NCBI RefSeq assembly: GCF_036711975.1
Contig: NC_091966.1
Coordinates: 10,299,501-10,363,500, forward strand
Length of the DNA: 64,000 bases
Origin: Onthophagus taurus
Lineage: Eukaryota > Arthropoda > Insecta > Coleoptera > Scarabaeidae
Direction of reading: 5' to 3'
Within the stretch, counting starts at the first letter, position 1; every line of letters begins with the position of its first letter. Positions 24,501-35,959 of the stretch are shown here, piece after piece. Under the pieces are notes generated by a model that saw only the letters and a program-made list of their open reading frames with translations, ran no database searches and was not told the origin of the DNA. The position numbers and the translations under genes are program-made.

Positions 24501-27500
24501 AATTATTTACCAAGTCATTAATCAATAATATACCATTAATCTTCTTCTCATTTATCATCCGAACTCCATATATGTCTTGAAGCACTAAATGAAAATGTAA
24601 GAAAAAATATAGCTATTCCTCCGTGTAATTCCATTCCAATCATCATTAGATTATTAGACCATTTAGTAACAAGAAATATATATGTCTTAAAGAACTTATT
24701 TTGTAGCCAGGACATATGATGGTCCCATATCAAACGAATTTGCCAATTAGAAAATAAACTTATTGGTTAGTCGACAAATGGAAATTACCAATTCGATTTT
24801 ACACAGACCAAACTTGAAGGTTGTCAGTTTGAGATGATTCTTGAAGAGTTGAGTTATTGAATTGAGTTAAAACATTGCCAGCTTCCTCATTTTCTGGAAT
24901 CTTGTGAATGCTATTCCCTCTAAAATATTGTTTAAGCTTTATAAATTAAATACACAACATGTGACTTAGGTTCGGACAAAACACCTTCAATATTAACAAT
25001 ACCAAGTTGCGTTTCAAAGATACCCATTTTATTTATTCCAATTTTCCTAGAAAGCGAGAATTTATGTAGATGATATTCAATTCATGTTGAAAAACAGAGT
25101 TCAAAGACGCAAACAAGTTGAGCATTGATTTACAAAAGAAAAAGTGAAATTAACCCCATTGAGTAAAGACGAACCACAATCGGTCAAGTTTTTATCAAAA
25201 TATAAATGAGAAAATTACGAAACAATGAAAATGTATTATGAAACTGCATAATTTAGCTGCATGTACTCTGCAAAGTGTTAAAACTAAAATACAACTAAAA
25301 CTACATGGATATGAACAATGAGTATAGATTGAAAATACTTTCGATAATATTTTGGCAGCATTTGAAGTAGATTGATTTATATCGATATGTCAAATATAAT
25401 ATATATATCGATTTTACATAAAATAGGTACTGTACACAATCTTGTACACAGGTGTTCTACAGTAAGCACCAATAGCATTGGCAATATCCACAAAACAAAC
25501 GTCCTGCACTCAACTTTTATAGTAGTTTAGATATATTTGTTGATAATAATAAAATACCGTTTATCTTTCCAGTACACGGCCAACAGAAACGAATTTTATT
25601 ATTTACTTTTTTGTACTAACTCCATATAATTTAACTCATTTGCAACATAAGCTCAGAAATTTACTGATCAACTAGAACTAACACTAGAACTAGAAACATT
25701 CGGGTTTAGACAACTTCTCTTAAGTCAGCTAAACCTGAATGCTTCTAGTTCTAGGTTTAGTGTTAGCTCCACATCCAGTTCAATAAAAATATACAACAAT
25801 TTAACGCTGAATAACAATTAAAATTAGAACCTATACTAGACCTCGAACTAACAGTAAACCTAGTACTAGAAACATTCGGGTTTAGCCGTGCATCTCTTTA
25901 GAAGACTAAACCCGAATGTTTTTAGTTCTAGGTCTAGTAGTTCCAGTTTTAGTTGTTATACAGCGTTCAATTATTGTATATTTTTATTGAACTAACACTA
26001 GAACTAGAAACTTTTGGGTTTAGCCGTTCGTCTGAGGACGCAAACAAACAGGTACGTGATTGTTTGAATCTCCTAGCAACTGCACGTTGTCCAAACTCAA
26101 GATCGATTGAATTATATTGTGAATATAATAAACTCTGTATCCAGAAGATATTTTAATCAAAAATTTGCTTCACTGGCAGACTTTCTATAATTTAAGATTT
26201 TAGCAGCGAAATAATTAGGAATATTATAAACAGCAACAAACCGTCAATAAAAATTAACAAGCAAAGCTGAGTTTAAACCGAACGAAATTTCCGAACGAGT
26301 TCTTTACCAAACAATATATCTGACAATAATACTATCTGTAATTTACTTGACAAGATTAACATCCAAGCCTCTAAGTTTGCATTCCAGGAAGTCAACTTTA
26401 TTCCGGAACATTTTAAATGGTTTCAAAAGGAAGAATAGCAAAAACAAGTATCTTAAATAATTATTTCAAAACCCCCATTTAATATGCTAAAGGCTAGATT
26501 ATTGAATTGCAATGTCGTTGGTCCGCATTATCTACCTGCCCGACTTAAAGAAACGTACGGCTTTATCACCTTGAACCCATAAATAAATATTTAATATGGA
26601 TAATGCAGCATATTACATTTACTGTTTTCATATTTTGTGAAATTTGCTAAGAATATACATCAAAACTGGTTTAATGTTGTTTACCAGCAAATATTATAAA
26701 ACTAAATAATTTTCAAACCCAAATATGTAAGATATCAGATAATATTATTTATTTACAAAGTTTAAGAGATATTGAATTTTTATAGTGTATAGTAAACACT
26801 TGTATATACAACAAGATAACTTTTATTTTAAGCTGGACGTAGATCGAGCGATTTTAAAATTGAAGTTAAAATTGAACCTTCACAAACATGCAATATGCCA
26901 TTACCCTGAAACGTCTAAGTAATGCGTAAATATTACACAAAAATGTGATATCAAGAAGTTTTAACACAATTTTCTCCTCCAAAAGTAAAAAAAATCTCAA
27001 CAGATTTATAGCTTGTATGTAATTAATGTCATTAAAGTGTATAAAAAAACTTACCGCAGCACCTGACGCATCCGTCCTCATCGACAATGAACTCGTTGAC
27101 CTTTGAATATCTTGAACCGTCAACGTTTCAGCTTCCTGTAACCACTCATCAACATTAACACCACCTTTCCTAAGAGCTTCAATACGCGCATCCGCTTTCG
27201 TTTTGGCCGTTTCACTTCTCCTAATATTCTGCTTCATTTCTTCAATTTTTGTTTCCAAATCGGGTCCGTTGGGATCATTCGGATCCGTCTTTTGACCAGA
27301 TTCCCTTAGCGCAGTATAAATCTGTAATTTCCTCACCGACTCTTTAATATTATTATTTTCTCTGGCTATTTTCGTAGCCCATCTTCTCGCTTCTTTACTT
27401 AACGTAGCCGCAGCAGAATCGTGATCAGCCGTTATCGTATGCACAGCATCGTTATCGCACGGTTCGTAATCGTATTGAATGTGTTGTTTTAATACGGGAT

Positions 27501-30500
27501 AATAGAGGTAACAACATTGGAGGTTGTATTCTCTGGTTAGTTGCTTCGCTTGATCGCGGATTGTGCTAAAGGAGTTTTGCATAGCTGAACACGTTAAAAG
27601 TTCCGTGCGACCCATCAAGGTTAAATATTCTGCTACTTTGTCGTATACGTTACTCTCCATCGTCGTCATGGCTAGTTGAAGATCTACTACGAAATATCTG
27701 GTTTGGTGGGCGTTCGCGGCTGCTAAACAGAGAATGTAATCGTTTCTTGCTCCCGTTGATTTCTCTTCTAATTGGTCGCGTTTTGATGATACTTTAGCAC
27801 TATTTTTTTGTAACGATGTGATTGATTGGAAGAATGACCCTTTTTTCTTTTTTAATCTAAAAGTTTTTTATTAAAGAAAAAATACGTTATCTATTTCTTA
27901 AATGCATCCCTAGAGTACAATTAATTCTTTTATACTTAATAAAAAAGTTTTAAGTCCCTCTGCAATTAATTTAAACCAACCAAAGTTACTTGTAAGTACA
28001 TTTTATCACAAATCAAATACATTATATGACCCAATAAAGATAACATTTTATTAACCAAAATCAAAAACATGTAATTTAATTGAAAAATAATTAATATTAG
28101 ATATGAAACTTACTTTTCTTCGATGTCTCTGGCTTTATCTCTAACATCGTGGGCGCTATGCTCTTCATCAAAGTATAATTTCTTCGTTTTATCAACGTCG
28201 ATCACACAAGTTTGGAGTTCTTTCTGTACGATGGCTAACTGGTCTACACACTGTGTTTGAGGAAAATCGAAAAGTTCGCAAAAAAAATAAAGTTGCAAAG
28301 AAAATTGTAAAATTTTCTAACTAACCTTCCTGGCTGCGGCCAACTTGTGAGCCCTCAACACTTTTGCGTCATCTGCAATTTGCTGTTGAAAAACTTCCAC
28401 TGCAGCCAATCTAGCTCGAGCTAACTTTTCGTTTTCTTCTAAAACTGTACGCCAAACGTTCCACATATTCCTAAACAAAAATTTTGTTTATTAAGTTATA
28501 ACAATACATTAATATTACTTAATAAGTAAGAAATTTTTTATAATTTAATATCAACATTAAAAATTATTCAAGAATAAACAAAAACTTAAACTGCCATACA
28601 ACTTTTGATTTTTCTAATATTGAAATCTAAAAAGCATTCAGATTATAATAGATCTATCAGAACTCATTGATAGAGAAGAAGCGATTTGATAAACTAATCT
28701 CCTATCAAAGAGAGTTATAATATAAGTAACAATATCATGAAAGAATAGATTCGGCTAGTTGAGAAGTCCTCTAGAAGTGATTCTTGCTAGAGGATGTCCA
28801 CAGGGCACAGATGTGTACCAAATTTAATCAACGTAATTATGTAGAACATGATTGGACGGTGGAACAAATACTCTTTATTAAGTGAACATGAATTATGTGC
28901 TTCTTGGCTGTGCAAGGTTGCTCACAAAGCACTGGTCAGAGGAATACCTGAAGGAAGCAAACTCATAAAACAAGGAAGCAAATAAACCAAACGCTTTATT
29001 TCCCAAAATATCCTTATGATATCTCAGGTTCACATTGCTGTAATAAAAAATGCTATGGAAATAATAGAAGGCTCAATGAATAAAAATGACAAATATCCTT
29101 TGGAATGAGAAAGAAGAATAGGGCGACAATCTTAGTCGTTTCCTTTTCATTAAATACATTACCAGCATTATCAAAAAATCAAAAAGGAAACTTGAAGAAC
29201 AAGTCTAGAACATATGTTGATGACATACTACAATATTGATAAAAGTAAAACAATGTCTATCACGAGGGAGGAACAAATAGAACCCACATTCAAATAGAAA
29301 ACAAAAAGATGCAGTGTACTAATCAAATTGAATACTTTGGAGCGAAAATCAACAAAGACAAAAATGTAAATTTTTTATTTATCAAACAATATGTTACCGT
29401 ATAGATCAGCATCATGGCAATTAATTAGTTAATAAAGTTAAATAAAAAAAGTTGGCAAAATTGTAGTATCTCTGAATAGTGGTGTGCAGAATCAGAAATA
29501 GAAGTAGTATAAGGGAAGAGTAGTTCAGAAAACAATAGTTGAACTTAAAAACAAGCAACTCAAACGATGCGGATACCTTGTAGTGTGAGCACACCTACTC
29601 ACGAAATAACTTGATGGGATAAGGTTATGGAGCAGGCAAGAAAATGATAGAAAACCATCCAGGAATTAACACGGTGAAGCAATAACAACCAAAAATGGAT
29701 CCAGGATCCAACACCACAACGCGTTAATGGGATGTATTTAAGTACTGCGGAATACGTATATTATATGCGGCGCACAAAGGGCCATTTTGCATACTCCAAC
29801 TATTTAATATGTTATACTAGAAACCTCATTAGTGTTGTGTGTCATTTTGTTGCTTAAAGCGGGGTGTTGCCCTAATCCCATGATCCCTTGGCATGTACTC
29901 GCGCAATGAGTTGTAGTATTGCAAAATAATACTGCAAAATGTCCTATGTTAATAAAGCTTAAGTCTACAAGTTGAAGAGTCTTGCTTTAGAATGATGCAT
30001 TAGTAAACAGCTTTCCTTGAAGAACCGGGTAAATGATCCGTGACTCCGAGATCCCGATTATTGTAAGCCTCTATAAAATTCAGATAATAGAAACAGATAT
30101 ATCTAAAACATCACTCCTCCATCTCTGGGTGAAAAGATCTAGAAAAGAATATATTATATTACAATTGTCGGTTTTGAACCATGAACCTAAAATAGCAATT
30201 TAAAAATTATTGGAAAGATATGCCTCCTTGTTTTAAGCAGAAATGATTTACCATTATATTTCCCTATTACTGTAATCTGTAAATGCAATATATGTATAAC
30301 TAGAACTTGCAACTTTTGTCAATTTAAACACAATAGAATGAACTTGAACACCGGCGTTGATAACAAACAAAAAATTAATTCAATGCTGGGTCGGCATTAA
30401 AGGAGCAGTCCACCAAACAAGCTGAATAGTATGTTCAGTACACTGGAATATTGTATATTTACAATTTTAGCTTAGGCTAAGATGATGAATATTTCTGCTA

Positions 30501-33500
30501 TGTTAACAAATTTGAGTTCAGAATTAAATTCTAACATTTCCAAAATATTACATTACACTATACTAATGAAACAAACAGCAGAAACAAGTGTTGTGAGGGA
30601 AGGATTTCATTTTGACTGATTATGGTGTAATCTTTCTGCTACTTTACCTCCGAAACCAGGAAGTTCTATTACTGTTTTATCATAAATTATACAGTGCAAA
30701 GATATGCATTTATTACTACCATGTAGAGAATGTGGTAAAATAATCGAACACGAGCATACTTCATTTTGAGTTTGATATAAAATCTGCCAAGCAAAGCACC
30801 TAACTTCTAAGAGTTCGCAAGAGTAAATAAATGTTACGTAACTCGGGCGTAATTGATTTAGTACATCTCGATCCATTTCGATGATTCTTTAGAAAAATAA
30901 TATCACCAATTTTACAACGAATTTGTGTATTGAAGGAGATATTTACATGTATGTGACAATGAAAAAGATTGGCTCACCTGTATGACATAGGAAAAGCAAC
31001 CATAAGATGTTTTCAGGATTAAATGATGTGAGTAGTTAAATAATGCAACGTCATTCACATGTAGTTGATGTTACTAAACATTTTTTGAGATAATCAACAT
31101 AACTTTACGACAATGGACCATTATTATATGCTAATTGAATTGCATGCTCAGTTAAATTAACTTGATAGTAATAATACCAACCTAAAGATTTAAAACCTTA
31201 AGTTAACTAAGTTAACAAAGCATATGTTAGTGCTTGATTAAGTTAATGCGACGGAAATGGAGCTTTATAAAACCTCTATTTAGATACTTTTCTATGATCC
31301 GGTATTATAAACAGTTATCAAATTAACGCTATTGGAAGAATTTTTATTTTAAAAACGATGAACGACATGCTCATCAAGCTTCATATTTTAGGAACGTTTA
31401 TCATATCGATAAAGGTTTCAACAAAACGTTCACTCAGCAACAAAGAAAACTATCGGAAGTTAATTCAGGCTCTATTTCAAACTACTTCTTGGGTAAAATT
31501 TACTCTCGGTTTTAATTTTTTTACTTTATGGTAAGTCTGTAGTAATGGTGATAAAATGTATCCCCAATGTCCCTGAAATGTATGTTAGTACCTCAATTTG
31601 AAAAACTAGTAAAAGCAATGGAAAGATTTTGGAAGGTGAAGTAATTGGAAAAAAATCAAAAAGAATTCAGTCTCATGTCTTTTATCACAGTTTTTATTGA
31701 TATAATTATAAAGCACCTTTTCAGTAATTTGAAAAGATTAAAATCTTTTAAAAAAGATTAAAAACAGAATCTATATAGCTTGTATATTGACCAGATTCGC
31801 CCTCTTCAACGACTTTCTATGTATGTTATAACTTATTTTATCATATTTGATTATATCTAATAATTAGGTACACATGAAATTGCTTTTATTCATCATGAAC
31901 CCCTTTGATATTCAAGCAGTTTTGAGGCCAATTTGAGGTGCAGTAACTTGCAATTCGAATAGATTGACTTGTGATTCGCTCGATTCCTCCACGGCTATTT
32001 CATGATCTGAGTTGAACCCACTATGACAGAACTTGAGAAAGTCGTTTGGAGTTCCAAATAGCATTTAAGTTTGTGTTAGCTGACTTCGTTTGGGAAAGCT
32101 TTCCGTTTGAAGTTCTTTCTAGAGTAAGCACCGCCTGCAGTTGAGACCATCTGCGGGGTGATTTTCATTAAAATTGGCACACCTGACTTTTCACTTTGTA
32201 TTTTACGAGTACAATTGAATGTCGAGTGCATTGAAGAGCACTTTACGATCTTGGAACCCTATTACAATATGCCTTCTTATAACTAATTGTGTTTGTTTAC
32301 ACTGTAGTAACTTCATTTTGAAGGTATTCAATAGTAAGCACCAATAAAATAAAATTCTTTGTGTTTTCTCTACAACTAGAAACAAAAAAATTTGTTATAA
32401 CTAATTAAATCGCTGCCTTGAAAGAATCGTATTTCAACCTTGTTGCTAATTGCCTGTCTTAACACATTATGTGAAGCAACAAAGATTTCAGATTTTCTTA
32501 AGTTAGTACATAAAAGGTCAGCAACTAAGGTAATAATGGATAAATTGGCTAAAAATTTTGAATTTCGTAAATTAATTTATTATAGGCTGCTGACAAGCGA
32601 AAGAATAACCAGGAAAATTCTAAATTAAAAAAAAAACATTCATTTCTCATACATATAACTGATCATATCTATTGCAGATATGGTAGATACGGTAGATAGA
32701 TACGGCATGGAGTAGTAACCTTCGAAATACATCGTATATAACTACGAAACCGTTTAGAATAGTAGGAACTTCATATTTGCAGCTACTAAAACTTGTATAA
32801 CAGGAATCAGGGCAGCATGGTTGGGCCCAAGAATTTAAAATATTAGTCCTTGCGCAACGAGAGAAATGGGTGAAGGACAGAAATGTTAACCGCACAGATC
32901 GTAATAATATTGTAGTGCTCTTAGTAGTTGGGAAAACTTTTTATTCTACTCAACTTTGCCATCTTATTATGTTGATAATTGTTTTGAGAAAGAACAACTT
33001 TGAACTTACCATCGACCTCCTATTCCTCATAACTATCTAAAACACTGTAGAAAATAAACTATGTTAACAGCAAACCGAAAGATCCCCTTCTTGGGTTCTA
33101 ATCAGGTTAAACGTAATTACTGAGTATGTCATCTCCAATTAAACATTTTAATACTAATTTATATGAGAATTGGGAAAAGCTAATGGTTTATCGTAGGAGG
33201 TTTCAAAGCAAGATCATAAAAGAAAGATTGTTTTCTGTTTGTCGTCTGCTTTTTCAAGTGTTAATTTATTTGTTAATTGCAATATAAATAAACTAATAGC
33301 TTAAATTAAGTTTCCTTGATTTGATCGGGAAAGTAGACAGGTTGAACTATTCTCTTTCAAAAGTGATAGGAGCTGTTAATAGAATAGACACAAGATTAAC
33401 TCTGGAATCGATCTTGTTCCTCACTGTAAAGTTTCTGACGTAATCGCAACTTGATAAGGTTTCATTAACTAGCGAGCAATCATCGTTTGAAGTGCTTAGT

Positions 33501-34268
33501 TTGAGTTATTTAGTTTCCATTATCGTCACTGAACTAATCATTTAACTTTAAAACTAACAAAAGAGATACTTTGATATTCTTACTTAAAAAATCAATTTGA
33601 TTTTAAATTCCAACTTAAAATTCCTTTGTAATTTAAAATTTGAAACTTAACCTTTAACAAAAAGAAAATAAAAGGGAACATAAAATTTTAAATTAACTTA
33701 AAGAAAAAATCTTGGTGTTTGTAAACCCACAAAAAAGTTGTGATGTATTTAATTTAATTCGGAGCAGATGTTGCAAAAATTTTATGATCTCCTCCGTCGG
33801 AAAAAGTAATTGGACTTACCATTTTTCCTCTCCACCGTCCAATTTAATATCAGGAATGTTAGGTATTTTCTTATTCAAATACGCCGAGGAGATCTTCAAC
33901 AGGGCCTAAGGAAAATTTGAAATCGATAACAATTTGGAACGCACAACACACACAAGCACATACTTCCGAGTAGGATTTTTCGATCGCGGATCGTTTAATA
34001 GTGAAGCTCCTAATATCCTCGAGTAAATCGCATTCATGTTGATTCTTAAGTGCCAATTTTGCCAATTGTTCTGAGTGAAGATTTTTCAAAAACTTGACGT
34101 AGTTTCCCTACAAGAGAGAAACGAACGTAGTAAAAACAACTCGGAATCCAAAACGTACATTTTATCCGATATTTTTGAAATTTTTAAGGACTTTGGATTG
34201 AAGGCTAATTGAAATTTGGCGTAAATGTAAATGTGTTTGATGATAACCTTTCTGGGTGGTGGTTGCAT
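12552..34268 (-). CDS. nwk: Nervous wreck: F-BAR and double-SH3 protein, 981 aa, 12 exons
   Basis: Exons in transcript order: 34268-34248, 34107-33964, 33905-33820, 28470-28326, 28250-28114, 27856-27055, 20923-20800, 20624-20461, 19708-19445, 19232-18719, 18589-18561, 13067-12552. Phases all join. Residues about 10-290 are an F-BAR membrane-bending domain ([37 protein letters not shown]). SH3a is about 532-588 ([10 protein letters not shown] / [15 protein letters not shown]) and is split exactly by intron 8. SH3b is about 650-707 ([18 protein letters not shown]). [10 protein letters not shown] tract and an acidic tail ending in [11 protein letters not shown] follow. In flies Nwk links membrane curvature to actin (WASp) and endocytosis (Dap160) at synapses. 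The start MQPPPRK is a 7-codon exon with a poor donor (GTTATC). Exon 11 is only 29 nt. Assignment is from remembered fly Nwk. Confidence 0.93.
13442..13522 (-). promoter_or_regulatory. nwk: Candidate internal nwk promoter and alternative first exon
   Basis: On the minus strand an initiator TCAGTT has its A (+1) at 13522, and GGTTCG lies at +28 to +33, the position of the downstream promoter element (RGWYVT, five of six matching). The following 81 nt end in ATG at 13444-13442, directly abutting a good donor GTAAGT. The next acceptor (exon 12, 13067) is in phase 0, so the spliced product would start [11 protein letters not shown] and encode only the 172-residue acidic tail. Sequence facts are direct; promoter use is inference. 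Confidence 0.4.
14428..14480 (+). repeat. Stray unit of the 17.4-18.2 kb tandem repeat
   Basis: ATTGCAAAGCCTCGG followed by GCAAGCAACCTCGAC matches the units of the tandem array 3 kb away. It is a single partial copy in the same nwk intron 11. Confidence 0.55.
14915..15100. mobile_element. Mariner-like remnant with an internal inversion
   Basis: On the minus strand 15099-15020 reads [20 protein letters not shown] and then NDRHITVYE, the GPYFF.DENG..VTV block. On the plus strand 14930-15005 reads [20 protein letters not shown] and RVIS, the following QDGATCHTA...LR..FPGRVIS block. In an intact element both lie on one strand in this order, so one part has been inverted. It lies in nwk intron 11. 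Confidence 0.6.
15799..17032 (+). mobile_element. Pogo-like DNA transposon remnant lacking its catalytic core
   Basis: A reading frame starts at an ATG at 16281 ([10 protein letters not shown]), resumes after frame damage with a helix-turn-helix ([16 protein letters not shown], about 16361-16420), and then jumps to the lysine-rich region and C-terminal cysteine/histidine motif of pogo-like proteins ([28 protein letters not shown]; 16690-16830). The DDE catalytic middle is missing. The motif CAGTTATTGGACA occurs at 15799-15811. Its inverse is at 16114-16126, a near-copy at 16195-16207, and an interrupted inverse (TGTCCGCCAATAATAACTG) at 17014-17032. These are taken as terminal or subterminal repeats; the outer limits are uncertain. 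Confidence 0.6.
17455..18170. repeat. Tandem array, seven units of about 106-119 bp
   Basis: The landmark TTGATATGGTATTAATTGCA recurs with small changes near 17463, 17569, 17688, 17807, 17920, 18027 and 18145. Between landmarks, CCTCGACTAAAT, ACAACCTAAGTTTAT and GTGCCACAATG-like blocks repeat. Odd and even units differ (GATATGGT against GATATGAT, CTCC against TTTC), hinting at a roughly 230-bp higher-order dimer. It lies in nwk intron 11 just before the 29-nt microexon. Confidence 0.85.
20924..21439. other. Start of nwk intron 6, nothing recognised
   Basis: Unique-looking AT-rich intron sequence. No gene seen. Confidence 0.4.
21440..22530. repeat. Tandem array, about seven diverged units of roughly 175 bp
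   Basis: The landmark TATCTCAAGAACGAATTGAG, followed by ATAT..TCATGAAATAAAA, recurs near 21460, 21636, 21797, 21968, 22150, 22328 and 22498. Each unit also carries AATTTAATGAAGAT and a TTTCTTATTTTC..TAAACAT block. Units differ at many positions, so the array is old. It lies in nwk intron 6. Confidence 0.8.
22531..25670. other. nwk intron 6, unannotated stretch
   Basis: No supported gene. Short minus-strand frames at 24404-24078 and 24733-24548 are rich in hydrophobic residues but interrupted, and I cannot place them in a family. Contains the hairpin at 23496-23539. Confidence 0.35.
23496..23539. repeat. Perfect 19-bp inverted repeat (hairpin) with a 6-nt loop
   Basis: AAACCGCACAATGAGAAAG (23496-23514), then TATTGT, then the exact reverse complement CTTTCTCATTGTGCGGTTT (23521-23539). 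Pairing stops at both ends. It could be the closed end of a deleted fold-back element or a local inverted duplication. The stem is shorter than an ordinary animal pre-miRNA. Confidence 0.9.
25671..26031. repeat. Fold-back CTAG repeat, copy B (about 2.5 palindromes)
   Basis: Two whole palindromes centred near 25722 and 25892, plus the left arm of a third. Each runs from an arm of AACTAGAACTAACACTAG units through AAACATTCGGGTTTAG, a CTCTTAAG hinge and CTAAACCCGAATG to the mirrored arm. The spacers (TTCAATAAAAATATACAACA, and TTGTATATTTTTATTGAACT after the second) are themselves mirror images. It lies in nwk intron 6. Confidence 0.85.
26032..27054. other. End of nwk intron 6, no gene seen
   Basis: AT-rich intron sequence. 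The 267-codon frame that reads through the donor at 27054 into this region belongs to nwk exon 6 only up to 27055. Confidence 0.4.
29185..29765 (+). mobile_element. LINE reverse-transcriptase 3' fragment, YVDD box preserved
   Basis: Plus-strand frames read TYVDDILQY (the catalytic YxDD box), [38 protein letters not shown] and, further on, NRRIREEFRKTIVEL-like and [12 protein letters not shown]. These are the palm, thumb and tail landmarks of a non-LTR reverse transcriptase. Stops and frameshifts are numerous. It is same-strand with the 35.4-kb fragment and of the same general type. It lies in nwk intron 3. Confidence 0.8.
29766..33819. other. nwk intron 3, remainder, no gene seen
   Basis: About 4 kb of AT-rich intron sequence. 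Short frames (for example 30876-30607 and 32895-32647, minus) have no recognisable content. Confidence 0.4.
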
Positions 34269-35379
34269 GATGATATTGTTGGTAAATAACGAACTGTTTC
34301 ATTCACATTAAGCACACCGAACTCTGCTCTTCGCAGGACTCTCGCTCCACTAAAACGTATAATATTGATTACACCACCCACTGAAAGCAGCGACGGCGTA
34401 CAGGGAACGAACGGCACAGTGGCTGCCACCACGATGAAAACCAAGTATTGATATTCGAAATGATCACAATTTTTAACAAATCTCGTTATTTTAATCGCGA
34501 ACGAATTGCTACTGAGCACAAAAATCTTCAATGTAATTACAACGATACCTAAGATAAACCAATTCATTATCTCATCCACTCCTGATAACCGACATCTAAA
34601 CGTCATAAATTTCACAGCGAAATTCCCTTCGCTAATATACAATACGTCACTCACTTTTTGACACACATCGAATTTTCGGCTTTTCAAACGTCCCATATTT
34701 TCTGTTTCATGTAAAAATTTCTCGTTCGTATATTTGCATAATTTTAAACGCGATGCAATAAATTCTGTACCGTTTAATGACTTGAATACTTTACAATTTT
34801 GAGGAATCACATAGTTTTAATGTTAAACCTGACATTTGATATTTAAATTTTCATTTATGATTCGATACAAATGAAAACAATACAATCACAATATTTTAAC
34901 GTAGTGTTTATTACACACATCTGGAAAATTTTTGTTATCAAATTAATATGCCATTAAATAACAAATTGATGTTGTTAATCAATAATCTCATTTATTGTGT
35001 AAATCGAATCCCATTACCAATGAATGATAAAAATAAAAAAATTATTTAATTCGATATAGGATGTTTATTAGTAGATATAATAAAAAAATGATTATAAAAG
35101 TTTTTAGCCAAATTTTATAGTGTCTTAGTACTGTATAAGTATTTTACTTGACTTTTTAGAGTAGATTTTGATAAAGTGAGTTAACTCTGGGTTAACTTTC
35201 CCTTTAATACTCAGTGGGTGGACTGAGTTGCTCATTGTGTATCACTGCCAGTCCCAAACCTATAATTACCTAGACCGATTACAAATATGACAAAAGTTGT
35301 TATTATTATTATTATTATTATTATAACGTCTTGGAACTGATAGACTTCTGCTCCAGAAACTAACACTCACATCCGCCAA
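34269..35379. other. nwk 5' flank
   Basis: Probable 5' UTR and promoter of nwk. A 201-codon minus-strand frame (34810-34205) overlaps the start exon in another frame and lacks family features; I treat it as UTR. A TATTATTATT microsatellite lies at about 35301-35325. Confidence 0.4.
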
Positions 35380-35930
35380 CATAGGGCAAGGTCTTAGAGC
35401 GACCTCTTAGCTGAATACACTCGTGTAAGAAACGAAGTAACCTTTAGAATGAAAGCCATAAAGACATTGGAGTAAATTCACCAGCGATATGGACTATGAC
35501 CTGTATGGATCTCAAAGAAAAGTTTGAAAAATACTCCTGATGTAGGAGGAAGTTAAAGAAAAAGTTGTAAAACTAAAAAACAGGAAATTTCTCGGAATCG
35601 ACAACATATCTAATGAATTACTCAAATATGGATAAACAGAACTAACAGAAAAGCTGACTTACCTATTTAACAGAGCGCATAGTTAAAAATACCAATGGAA
35701 TGACATAACAGTATAACAGTATCCAAAAATGGCAAAAAAATTGCCATGAAATTGCAGAGTAATAACTCTTCCAAGCACATCCTCGCAAACATACCAATGA
35801 TGTTTACAAAAGAAATAGAAAATAAGCTGGAAAATCGTTTTACAAATGAACAACAACAAGGTTTTAGAAAAGGTCGCTTAAGAACGGACGCTGCATCCAT
35901 CACGTCTATATCAGCCAGTTATGTACTATT
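35380..35930 (+). mobile_element. LINE reverse-transcriptase 5' fragment
   Basis: In shifting frames: EEVKEKVVKLKNRKFLGIDN, ISNELLKYG, TEKLTYLFNRA, CRVITLPSTSS, then KEIENKLENRFTNEQQQGFR and KGRLRTDAASIT. This is the finger region of a non-LTR reverse transcriptase up to the QQGFRKGR.T.DA motif, where it stops. It is complementary in extent to the 29.2-kb fragment. Confidence 0.85.
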
Positions 35931-35959
35931 AATTTTTAAGCCCAAGTATTTATTATAAT

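Noticed and set aside
24078-24733. Hydrophobic minus-strand frames reminiscent of a chemoreceptor fragment
   Set aside because: No receptor signature motif could be confirmed and the frames are interrupted.
34205-34810. 201-codon minus-strand frame upstream of the nwk start
   Set aside because: It begins at a GTG, overlaps nwk exon 1 in another frame, has no family features and fits a 5' UTR/flank.
35301-35325. ATT microsatellite
   Set aside because: Ordinary simple repeat.
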